Assembly (NCBI GenBank): GCA_028285525.1
Contig: JANQOZ010000007.1
Coordinates: 1-64,000 of the forward strand
Origin: Lysobacterales bacterium
GTDB lineage: Bacteria; Pseudomonadota; Gammaproteobacteria; Xanthomonadales; SZUA-38
DNA length: 64,000 nt
Reading direction: 5' to 3'
Of the stretch, positions 34,201-42,018 are shown one piece after another. A program made the position numbers and the translations under genes. The notes under the pieces are model-generated. The model worked only from the letters and a program-made list of their open reading frames with translations, made no database searches and was not told the origin of the DNA. The stretch's first letter is position 1. Each line of letters starts with the position of its first letter.

Positions 34201-36333
34201 ATGATCTCGCCGACCCACAGCAGCCCCACAAAACAACCAGCGAGATGGTCTCCTGGATTGTCTGCTTTGGCGCTCACAATGCTTTTTGCCGCAGAAACTT
34301 CTCTCGCAAAGCCGCAAAACGATGCAAGCGTAAACGTGGGCGGTACGGACGTGCTCCAGGGACAGCAGGTTTGTGACGGGGCGTCCTGTACTGTGACCTA
34401 CCAGGCCGCGTTCTTCACGCGCTATGCCCCCGTCACGGCGCTCGACATGGTTCAGAACGTCCCCGGCTTCTCGCTGGACGATGGCGACGGCTCCCGGGGT
34501 TTTGCCGGCAGCGCCGGCAACGTGCTGCTCGACGGGAAGCGCGTTTCATCGAAAAGCGAAGAGCCCTCGGACGTCTTGCTGCGTATCCCGGCGTCACGGA
34601 TTGAACGGATCGAGGTGATCCGCGGACAAACCGGCGGCACCGACCTGCGCGGCCAGACAGTCATCGCCAACGTCATCCGCCGGAGCGGCGGAACGTCCGG
34701 CGCGTGGACCCTCGGCGGCAACGCCTTTGAGGACGACAACGTCGGCTTCCCCTTTGGGCGCGTGTCGGCCGCAACAGAGCTGGGGCGGGCCAGCGTCAAC
34801 ATCGGCGTGGAAGCCAGTCATTACCTGCGCGTGCGCAACAGAGATGAACGGGTGCTCGGGCCTGTCGGCGACCTGCTGGAGACCCGCGATGAAATTTTCC
34901 GGGAAACAGGCACCCGGGGCACGTTCACGCTGCAAAGCCGAATGCCGGTGGGCGACGCAACGCTCCGCTTGAACGCAAGCTACACCGCTTTCGACGAAGA
35001 CGGCGGCGAAACATCCATAAGGACTCCCGAAGGAGACTCAAGTTTTGTGCTGTTTCAGGGCGATACCGATGAAGGTGACACGCTCGAGCTTGGCCTCGAC
35101 GGGGAGCGGCCGCTGTCCGCTTCGCTCGACGGAAAGCTGATCGGCATCTATCGGCGGACCAATTTCACCGAAATGGGCTCACTCGTCCTTCGTGACCAGA
35201 ACCTCACCAACAGCGCCACCTTGTTTGATTCGGTGGAAACCGAGTCGATTCTGCGCCTGGAATTTGACTACGGCGGCCTTGACGGGCATCTGATCGAGGC
35301 GGCGGTCGAAGGCGCCGTCAATCGGCTGGAAAGTGAGTTTGAGCTGCGACGGAACGTGGACGGATCGCTGGTTGTCCAGGACGTGCCCGGCGCGGTGACC
35401 GAGATCGAAGAAGAACGCACGGACCTGACGCTGTCCGACAGTTTTGCGCTTGGGCCCGTGGCCGTCGACCTGATTCTGGCGGCGGAGTTTTCGACTATCA
35501 CCCAGACCGGCGGCTTTGCCGACGAGCGAGATTTCACCTTCTTCAAGCCCGGGATGATTCTGACCTATGCGCCCAGCGAAGCGCTCCAATACCGCGTTAA
35601 CGCGCAGCGCGAGGTCGGGCAGCTGAATTTCAACGACTTTGCCAGCGCCGCTGACCTCGGAGACGTCGAGCTGTCGCTCGGCAACCCGGCGCTGGCTCCC
35701 GAGACCACGGTGGCCCTGCAGGCGTCGCTGGAGCGACGTTTTGGAGAGCTGGGGGTGATGACGCTGACGGCATTTCACGACGACATCTCAGACGTGCAGG
35801 ACCTCCTGCCGCTGGAGGGGGTCCTGGAGGTTCCGGGCAATATCGGTGATGGCACCCGGTCAGGGTTGAACGCAACCGCAACGCTACCTCTGGATGCGCT
35901 TGGCGTGTCCAACGGCCGCCTGGACCTTTCAGGCGAGTGGCAAACGTCATCCGTGACCGATCCGCTCACCGGCGAGGACCGGCGCCTTTCTGGGGAGCGT
36001 CGCTGGCGGGCTGACATCGCCTTTCGTCAGGACCTCACGGCCCGTAAATTCGCCTGGGGTGGCGACATATCTTTTTTCGACGACGCGCCTCAGTTTGGCC
36101 TGGATGAGCGCGACAACTTCCAAAACGGCGTTGACCTGGATGCGTTTATCGAAACGCGGGCCGTCGGCGCGCTGCGCATACGCCTGGGTTTTGAAAACAT
36201 CCTGGGCAACGGCACGGAACGCCGGCGAGAGGTCTTCGATGGCCCAAGAAGCGAGGGCGTGCGGGCCTTTACCGAAACGCGCGACGGCACCAACCCGCGC
36301 CAGGTGTTTCTGGACATCAGCGGGACGTTCTAG
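34201..36333 (+). CDS. TonB-dependent receptor-like outer-membrane protein
   Basis: Outer-membrane receptor of 710 aa. The N-terminus (LSALALTMLFAAETSLAKPQ) is a signal peptide. The plug domain is seen in LDMVQNVPGFSLDDGDGSRG and then RIERIEVIRGQTGGTDLRGQ (about residues 75-155); the long beta-barrel follows, ending in the terminal strand RQVFLDISGTF. A cysteine pair in GQQVCDGASC precedes the plug, an unusual spot for this family. Members of this form (plug, PGFSLDDGD) are mostly reported as oligopeptide or glycan receptors. It is divergent from a secreted protease, so uptake of peptides released by the protease is an attractive but unproven idea. Confidence 0.9.
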   Translation: MISPTHSSPTKQPARWSPGLSALALTMLFAAETSLAKPQNDASVNVGGTDVLQGQQVCDGASCTVTYQAAFFTRYAPVTALDMVQNVPGFSLDDGDGSRGFAGSAGNVLLDGKRVSSKSEEPSDVLLRIPASRIERIEVIRGQTGGTDLRGQTVIANVIRRSGGTSGAWTLGGNAFEDDNVGFPFGRVSAATELGRASVNIGVEASHYLRVRNRDERVLGPVGDLLETRDEIFRETGTRGTFTLQSRMPVGDATLRLNASYTAFDEDGGETSIRTPEGDSSFVLFQGDTDEGDTLELGLDGERPLSASLDGKLIGIYRRTNFTEMGSLVLRDQNLTNSATLFDSVETESILRLEFDYGGLDGHLIEAAVEGAVNRLESEFELRRNVDGSLVVQDVPGAVTEIEEERTDLTLSDSFALGPVAVDLILAAEFSTITQTGGFADERDFTFFKPGMILTYAPSEALQYRVNAQREVGQLNFNDFASAADLGDVELSLGNPALAPETTVALQASLERRFGELGVMTLTAFHDDISDVQDLLPLEGVLEVPGNIGDGTRSGLNATATLPLDALGVSNGRLDLSGEWQTSSVTDPLTGEDRRLSGERRWRADIAFRQDLTARKFAWGGDISFFDDAPQFGLDERDNFQNGVDLDAFIETRAVGALRIRLGFENILGNGTERRREVFDGPRSEGVRAFTETRDGTNPRQVFLDISGTF

Positions 36334-36354
36334 TGGGCCTTAGTCCACCGCCGC

Positions 36355-36954
36355 TCACGTTGCGGTGAGCGCCGCCGGCGAAAACAAGACTCCAAAAAGC
36401 TGGCACCAGATCACCACGCTGCCGTACTCGCTGACGTTTACATCGGACGGCACCTCGTAATTCTGGTTGCCCACGTTCCCCTTCAGCGTGCCAAGACTGA
36501 CGTATCCGTCCTCTTCGACGTGAGCGGCGGTCGTCGGGTTCGGGTGCTTGGCCAGGTACACGTAGAGCGCGGGACCATTGGTGGTACGGAAGTCTTCGAA
36601 GCGAACAATGTGCCGACCGTCGGGCAAGGCGTAAAGATTGGCGACACCTTCCCCCTGGTGAATCGAGTCAGCGTCGACAAACATGCCGCTGGCAATAACG
36701 CGGGGCGATTCCGCCGGCATGGCCTCAGCCGTAGACCGGTCGGCCATGCCGGCCGCTGCGGCCATGATGTCGGCTTTCATCGCCATTCGCTTTTCTTCCG
36801 GCATCGCCATGACGCCGCCCATGTCGAACGAGCCGTCCTCGAGGACGAAGGTGAGCGGCTCATCCACCGCCTCGTCGATGAACAGCGGAGAGATAAAAAA
36901 CCAGCCGGCGGCAAAGCCAGCGATGACAACAACGGCGACAACGGCATTTTTCAT
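36355..36954 (-). CDS. DM13-domain membrane-anchored protein
   Basis: Protein of 199 aa with an N-terminal anchor (VVAVVVIAGFAAGWFFISPL) and a DM13 domain (about residues 90-195). The domain shows HIVRFEDFRTTNGPALYVYL, then YVSLGTLKGNVGNQNYEVPS and YGSVVIWCQLFGVLFSPAAL, with the conserved cysteine of DM13, thought to act in electron transfer or hydroxylation. A methionine-rich linker (MAMPEEKRMAMKADIMAAAA) lies between. The ribosome binding site is AAGGA close to the ATG. It is convergent with the TonB receptor. Function in bacteria is unknown, perhaps redox sensing in the periplasm. Confidence 0.85.
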   Translation of the reverse strand: MKNAVVAVVVIAGFAAGWFFISPLFIDEAVDEPLTFVLEDGSFDMGGVMAMPEEKRMAMKADIMAAAAGMADRSTAEAMPAESPRVIASGMFVDADSIHQGEGVANLYALPDGRHIVRFEDFRTTNGPALYVYLAKHPNPTTAAHVEEDGYVSLGTLKGNVGNQNYEVPSDVNVSEYGSVVIWCQLFGVLFSPAALTAT

Positions 36955-37001
36955 CGTGTTTTCCTAAGGAGTGCGACTACCTGCGTAAGGCTTACTAAGT
37001 A

Positions 37002-37538
37002 CTAGACGGCATGGGGAAACAGGCTGTTGGTGTAAGGCATGAGCGCCAGCATCATGGTGTCAGCATAAACGCTTTCCCGGGTCATCAGCCCGTCCGTCAG
37101 CAGGCCAAACGCGCCGCCACCCTGCTTGCTGTTGAGCGTCGAAAAGACACGATCGTTCGCCTCACCCAGCTCCATACCCTGATCGATCAGCTCGGCGATC
37201 GCCGGAGGCAGCGGCAGGCTGGCGCTGCGCGCCTGGCTCGACCGGCTGTCGGAACCTTCAACGTGCATCCAGGCAAACGCCAGCAGCTGCGATCCGATTG
37301 TTTCGATACCGCCCTCGACGCCCACCCAGAAATCCGCCCCGGGCTGGGCTTTTCTGGCCGCCGCGGCGCGACCGGCAGCGCCGGCGCGAGTTTCCTGGTC
37401 ACCGACCGGCTGCTCTGCGACGCCTGACGGCACGCTGATCCCACCGATCTCAACAGCCGTATCGGGAAACAGCGCCTCAAACGCGGTTCGCGCCGCTGCG
37501 ACCTTAACCGGATTTTTCGAAGCCACAACCACTCGCAC
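37002..37538 (-). CDS. yjjX: Inosine/xanthosine triphosphatase (YjjX family)
   Basis: Predicted house-cleaning nucleotidase that hydrolyses ITP and XTP so they are not used in RNA and DNA. The sequence follows E. coli YjjX closely: RVVVASKNPVKVAAARTAFE at the start, then SGVAEQPVGDQETRAGAAGR and ADFWVGVEGGIE, and the C-terminal GLMTRESVYADTMMLALMPY. The start is a GTG at 37538 after a GGAG site; the ORF track runs nearly 100 codons further with no similarity. The length is then 178 aa, as expected. It is transcribed away from the DPH6-like gene. Confidence 0.9.
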   Translation of the reverse strand: MRVVVASKNPVKVAAARTAFEALFPDTAVEIGGISVPSGVAEQPVGDQETRAGAAGRAAAARKAQPGADFWVGVEGGIETIGSQLLAFAWMHVEGSDSRSSQARSASLPLPPAIAELIDQGMELGEANDRVFSTLNSKQGGGAFGLLTDGLMTRESVYADTMMLALMPYTNSLFPHAV

Positions 37539-37546
37539 GTTCAATG

Positions 37547-37550
37547 CTCC
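37547..37550 (-). promoter_or_regulatory. Ribosome binding site deciding the yjjX GTG start
   Basis: GGAG on the minus strand, eight bases before GTG 37538. The start it gives matches the family N-terminus. Confidence 0.6.
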
Positions 37551-37661
37551 GTTTGCTGCAGCACCGATTGTATCGCTAGACGGATAGCGTCGGAGCGAAT
37601 CCGGCACACGCAGCCAGCGGACTGTTGATGTGCCAAGATGCTGACCTCTGAACGTTCTGAC

Positions 37662-37667
37662 GAAGGG
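37662..37667 (+). promoter_or_regulatory. Ribosome binding site supporting the TTG 37675 start
   Basis: GAAGGG lies seven bases before the TTG start of the DPH6-like gene. No ATG in that frame precedes the conserved PP-loop. Confidence 0.55.
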
Positions 37668-37674
37668 TTCGGGC

Positions 37675-38352
37675 TTGGCGAATCGAATATGGCTCTGGTG
37701 GAGCAGCGGCAAAGACAGCGCCTGGGCGCTGCGGACCCTGAACCAGGATCCCGCCCAGCAGGTGGAAGCGCTGGTGACCTCCATCAACGCCGACGCCGAC
37801 CGCGTAGCGATGCACGCCGTCCGGCGCACGCTGCTGGAGGCCCAGGGTGAAGCGCTGGGCCTTCCTGTTGTCGTCGCCGAAATCCCTTACCCCTGCCCGA
37901 ACGGCGCCTACGAGGCCGCGGCCGCGCGCGTGATTGCACAGGCCGAGGCCGCGGGCGTCACCCACATGGCGTTTGGTGATCTGTTCCTGGAAGACATTCG
38001 GGCCTACAGAGAAACCCTGCTGGCCGAATCGCAGATCGAGCCCATCTTCCCGCTGTGGCAACGCAACACCAAAGACCTGGCGACCGAGATGATCGAGGGC
38101 GGTCTCGAAGCGTTCCTGACCTGCGTTGACCCCAAAGCGCTCGACCCCAAGCTGGCGGGCCGTCGCTTCGATCACCAGCTGCTGGAGGAACTGCCGGCGA
38201 GCGTTGACCCCTGCGGCGAAAACGGCGAGTTCCACACCTTCGTGACCCGGTCACCCGACTTCTCTGTCGACGTGCCCGTCAGCGTCGGCGAACGCGTTGA
38301 GCGGGACGGGTTCTGGTTTGCGGACCTGAAGCCGAAGCCCGGCGCACAATAG
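37675..38352 (+). CDS. DPH6/DUF71-type PP-loop ATPase (adenine nucleotide alpha hydrolase-like)
   Basis: ATP-using enzyme of 225 aa in the DUF71 group, whose eukaryotic member DPH6 amidates diphthine. The PP-loop is WWSSGKDSAWALR at residues of about 8-20, in which SSGKDS replaces the usual SGGKDS. The C-terminal signature CGENGEFHTFVT is intact. The rest (YEAAAARVIAQAEAAGVTHM, FGDLFLEDIRAYRE) matches the bacterial TIGR00290-like branch, whose substrate is unknown since bacteria have no diphthamide. It starts at a TTG with a GAAGGG site. It lies between yjjX and a diguanylate cyclase, without operon links. Confidence 0.83.
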   Translation: MANRIWLWWSSGKDSAWALRTLNQDPAQQVEALVTSINADADRVAMHAVRRTLLEAQGEALGLPVVVAEIPYPCPNGAYEAAAARVIAQAEAAGVTHMAFGDLFLEDIRAYRETLLAESQIEPIFPLWQRNTKDLATEMIEGGLEAFLTCVDPKALDPKLAGRRFDHQLLEELPASVDPCGENGEFHTFVTRSPDFSVDVPVSVGERVERDGFWFADLKPKPGAQ

Positions 38353-38377
38353 CGCCGGGAGCGGTTGGTTCCCAGGC

Positions 38378-40192
38378 CTAGGAACGTACGGGCAGCAGGT
38401 CGGTCGCCCGACGACCGTAACGCTTGGCCAGCGTCGGTGAGAACACGACAACGCAGTTCCGCCCGTCCGATTTCGCCTGATAGAGCGCGCGGTCTGCGGC
38501 GTCAAAAAAGGCGGCCGCGGTGGTGAAGCGGTCGTCTTGCATGGAAACCACGCCGATGCTCACCGAGAGGCGCTCGCCGCGCATGTCCGCGTCACTGACG
38601 CTCGTCCTCAGGTGCTCGGCGATTTCGCTCGCCGCGGCGCGGTCGGCGCCGGGCATGATGATGGCAAACTCTTCGCCGCCGTAGCGGCACACATGATCCT
38701 GCGGTCTGGCATTGTCCTGCAGCACCGCCCCTACCATCTTTAGGGCTTCGTCACCCCAGGCGTGACCGAACCGGTCGTTGAAGTTCTTAAAATGATCGAT
38801 GTCGACCATCAGCAGCGCCAGCGCCTGCCCCTGGCCGCCGGCACGCTCAAATTCTGCCAGCAGCTTTTCATCGAAGAAGCGACGATTGGCCAGGCTGGTC
38901 AATGGGTCGGTGAGGCTCTGACGCTGCAGGGAGTCCACCCGGCTGGCCAAGCCGAGCGACAGCAGCACCATTTCGATCAGGGAACCGATCTGCTGCCCGT
39001 GTTCCGTCACCACGTTGTGAGGCAGCAGCCCAAAGGTTTTCAGCATGTAGGCCATGACGCCGAGCAGGAGCGCTCCCCAGGCGAGCATGAAGTAGCGCGC
39101 CGGCCGATACCCCTTAAGCAAGGTGACAGTGCCACAGAGGATGATCTGCGACACCACAATCACCGTGAGCCCCGAAAGCGGCACGATGATCGAGCGATAA
39201 GGCAGGAACGATCCAACGACCAGCACGACCGCGATCACCCCCTGGAGATAGATCGAAATCGTATCCAGCCGTGGCGCGTTTTCCGAAAGCCTCAGAAAGA
39301 CCCGGGTGAAGTGCATGCCAAAAAACAGCGACAGCGTCAGCATCACCACCAGCGACTGGTTGGCCCACCAGGGCATGTCGGGCCAGAAGTATTGAAAGGC
39401 GAAACCGTTGTTGACGGCAAAGTAGATGCCGTAGCTGGCCACATAAAGCAGGTAATAAAGAAACGCTTTGTCCTTCACCGTCAGCCACATCAGCAGGTTG
39501 TACAGCACCAGCACGACAAAGCCGCCGTAGTAGATGCCGAAAGCCAGCTGCTGACGGCTGATGCTCGCGAGCATCGGGGTCTGCTGACTAGCGGTCAGGC
39601 TGATGTTGACCGAACCGCGGGTGAAATAGCGGAAGTAAAAGTCGACCTGCGCGCCGGCCGGGAGGACGACCGGAAAAATGTAGTCCTTATGCGCGATGTC
39701 CCTGGTGGCAAACGGCAGGCGGTCACCGGTCTGACGATGAACCCAGCCGCCGGCCTGTTGTGGATCTCGGTACCAGAGGTCGAGGTGATCAAGAAGGGGA
39801 TACGATTCGCGAAGTAACAGCGCCTGATCGATCTGGCTGTCGTTGGCGAAGGTCACGCGAACCCACCAGGCCGACGAGCTGAAGCCGTAGTTCGGAGACC
39901 CGTCAACGGCGCTGAACTGCTCAGCGTAGGATGCGGAGCTGATCTCATCGATGCTCAGCGCCGCTTCCGTATCCTCAAACACGGCGATATGCGGCGTGAG
40001 ATCGAGCACCTCTGATGTGAGCGCTACGGATATGGGGTTGGGCTGCGAGGCTGCGCTTCGACTGGCGGTGCCGGACAGAGCGTCGTCGGCGGCTTGAGAA
40101 GTGGCGGCCGGCAGAGGCTCGGGCTGCTGGGCCAGCGCCAATACAGGCAACAACAAAAGAAGCCCGATAGATTTCAGTTGCCGGACCCCCAA
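38378..40192 (-). CDS. 7TMR-DISM diguanylate cyclase
   Basis: Membrane diguanylate cyclase of 604 aa, making c-di-GMP. A signal sequence (SIGLLLLLPVLALAQQ) is followed by an extracellular 7TMR-DISMED2 domain (about residues 45-180, with YPLLDHLDLWYRD), which usually binds a carbohydrate or similar ligand. The 7TM block lies at about 205-400. The GGDEF domain is at 430-595, with CRYGGEEFAIIMPG near 505. The inhibitory site RPQD sits exactly five residues before GGEEF, so product inhibition is likely. The start is a TTG without a clear ribosome binding site; an alternative start nearby is possible. It is divergent from the first RoxA-like gene by 137 bases, so its ligand may be linked to that unit. 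Confidence 0.92.
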   Translation of the reverse strand: MGVRQLKSIGLLLLLPVLALAQQPEPLPAATSQAADDALSGTASRSAASQPNPISVALTSEVLDLTPHIAVFEDTEAALSIDEISSASYAEQFSAVDGSPNYGFSSSAWWVRVTFANDSQIDQALLLRESYPLLDHLDLWYRDPQQAGGWVHRQTGDRLPFATRDIAHKDYIFPVVLPAGAQVDFYFRYFTRGSVNISLTASQQTPMLASISRQQLAFGIYYGGFVVLVLYNLLMWLTVKDKAFLYYLLYVASYGIYFAVNNGFAFQYFWPDMPWWANQSLVVMLTLSLFFGMHFTRVFLRLSENAPRLDTISIYLQGVIAVVLVVGSFLPYRSIIVPLSGLTVIVVSQIILCGTVTLLKGYRPARYFMLAWGALLLGVMAYMLKTFGLLPHNVVTEHGQQIGSLIEMVLLSLGLASRVDSLQRQSLTDPLTSLANRRFFDEKLLAEFERAGGQGQALALLMVDIDHFKNFNDRFGHAWGDEALKMVGAVLQDNARPQDHVCRYGGEEFAIIMPGADRAAASEIAEHLRTSVSDADMRGERLSVSIGVVSMQDDRFTTAAAFFDAADRALYQAKSDGRNCVVVFSPTLAKRYGRRATDLLPVRS

Positions 40193-40329
40193 AGCTGCGC
40201 ACCTGAATCGTTATCTTCAGTACTCGATCCTACAAACAAAGGGATTTTTGTCAAATTTGTTCAAAAATTCCCGTTGCTTTCCAAACCGTCTCAAGCCATG
40301 GTGGTGCTGCGTAATCCATTGGGGGATGT

Positions 40330-42009
40330 ATGCGCAAACTGATGCTGATCGCGTCGGTGTTAACCCTGCTTACCCTGGCGGCATGGTTCACACTCTCGCG
40401 TGAGCGGGCCCAGGTCGGGCCGGCGCTAAAAACCGGCGACGCCGTCAACGGGTCGCCTGACGTGATATCGCTTGAGCAGGGCTGGACCGCGGCCACGCGC
40501 AGCTGGCTGTACTCGGCCAGTTTTGGCTCGCGGCTGATGCCATACGCCTGGGTCTCCGCTTTGGAGCAGGCCAAAAGCAGCGATCCGTGGCTTGATCCAG
40601 CGAACGTGGAGGCGCTCGGCCTCCTGCGGCAGCAAGCAGACTCCCACAACCCAGACGCTCTGCCCGTGGGCTTCACCCGCGACGTCGACGAGCAGGGTGA
40701 GGCGTGGGTGGGCCTCGGCTGCGCAGCCTGTCACGTCGGGCAAATTCACTTCGGCGACAAGCGCCTGCGCATCGACGGCGGGCCAGCGATGCTGAATTTC
40801 ACCGCGTTCGAAAAATCGCTGCTTGACGCAATGAACGCGACCCTCGAGCAGCCGCAGAAGTTCGCCCGCTTTGCCGCGGCGCTGGGTCAGTCGGCTGACC
40901 GCGAAGGACCGCTCGCTAAGCGGCTAAGGGAGACCGCGGCGAACCTGTCGATCCGGCACCAGATGAACCAAACATCGGTGCCTTACGGCTTTGGCCGGCT
41001 TGACGCGTTTGGCCAGATTTTCAACGCAGCGACCGAAACGTTCACTAACCAGCCGGGCAACAGCCAGCCGCCGGATGCCCCGGTGAGCTACCCGATGCTG
41101 TGGAGCGCGCCGCACCTGGACCTGGTGCAGTGGAACGGATCGGCACCTAACTCGGGGCCCGGGCCACTGATTCAAAACGTGACGACCGCCATCGCGGTGT
41201 ATGGAACGGTTGAGCTGGCGCAACCGGAGTCCGAACTGGCCTCAGCGCGCGGCTACCGCTCGAGCGTCAACTTCGACAACCTCGGCAAGATCCAGAACCA
41301 CATGTATGAGCTGACGGCCCCAGCCTGGCCTGAGGATATTCTTGGTCCGATCGATCGCGAGGCGGCTGAGCGCGGCGGCGCGCTTTACGACGATCTTTGC
41401 CTGCAGTGTCACGAGCGTATCGATCGATCGGACCCGCAGCGCAAGCTGCGAGCGGTCCTGACGCCCGTGGACGAAATCGGGACCGACCCGACGGCGGCAG
41501 GCAACTTCATCAGCAACACGGCGGCCACCGGACCACTGCAGGGACAGCATCAGGCGGTGGTGGCCGGCGAACGCTTTGGGGCCTCGTCCAGCGCCATTCT
41601 GATGGTGGTGAACCTCGCGCTTGGCGCCACGCTGCGGCATCCGGTCGAGGCGCTGCACGCGACGCTGACCGGCTATCACGACGTGCTCAAAGCCAAACTC
41701 GACGACCGACCGAACTTCTATAAAGCGCGCGCCCTCGACGGCATCTGGGCGTCGCCGCCTTATCTTCACAACGGATCGGTACCCAGCCTCTATGAGCTGC
41801 TGCTGCCAGCCGAGCAGCGCAGTCAAGAGTATTACGTGGGTTCACGGGAGTATCAGCCCAAGTTTCTGGGCCTTGAGACCGATAAGACGACCCATAGCAG
41901 CCTGTTCGATACGACGTTGCCGGGCAACAGCAACAGCGGCCATGAGTACGGCGCCGAGCTGACCGAAGCACAGCGAATGGATTTGCTGGAACACCTAAAG
42001 ACGCTCTAG
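40330..42009 (+). CDS. RoxA-like di-heme c-type protein 1
   Basis: Exported di-heme protein of 559 aa, of the group that includes the rubber oxygenases RoxA/RoxB and long di-heme peroxidase-like proteins. The N-terminal membrane signal is LIASVLTLLTLAAWFTL. Two CXXCH haem sites are visible: CAACH at residues 131-135 and CLQCH at 357-361, so both are c-type haems. The long C-terminal part has IWASPPYLHNGSVPSLYELL, a motif shared by this group. It is longer than the BCCP-type di-heme peroxidases (about 320 aa). The next gene, of the same family, begins nine bases after its stop. It probably acts in the periplasm or outside on a lipid or polymer, but the substrate is unknown. Confidence 0.85.
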   Translation: MRKLMLIASVLTLLTLAAWFTLSRERAQVGPALKTGDAVNGSPDVISLEQGWTAATRSWLYSASFGSRLMPYAWVSALEQAKSSDPWLDPANVEALGLLRQQADSHNPDALPVGFTRDVDEQGEAWVGLGCAACHVGQIHFGDKRLRIDGGPAMLNFTAFEKSLLDAMNATLEQPQKFARFAAALGQSADREGPLAKRLRETAANLSIRHQMNQTSVPYGFGRLDAFGQIFNAATETFTNQPGNSQPPDAPVSYPMLWSAPHLDLVQWNGSAPNSGPGPLIQNVTTAIAVYGTVELAQPESELASARGYRSSVNFDNLGKIQNHMYELTAPAWPEDILGPIDREAAERGGALYDDLCLQCHERIDRSDPQRKLRAVLTPVDEIGTDPTAAGNFISNTAATGPLQGQHQAVVAGERFGASSSAILMVVNLALGATLRHPVEALHATLTGYHDVLKAKLDDRPNFYKARALDGIWASPPYLHNGSVPSLYELLLPAEQRSQEYYVGSREYQPKFLGLETDKTTHSSLFDTTLPGNSNSGHEYGAELTEAQRMDLLEHLKTL

Positions 42010-42018
42010 GGGGAACAG

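Noticed and set aside
36340-36375. Hairpin CGCTCAC-GTTGCG-GTGAGCG as a bidirectional terminator between the TonB receptor and the DM13 gene
   Set aside because: There is no T-run on either strand, and the hairpin lies in the coding end of the DM13 gene.
38762-39817. 351-aa antisense ORF in the DISM cyclase gene
   Set aside because: Composition is His/Gln/Arg-rich and it lies fully within a clear membrane cyclase gene.
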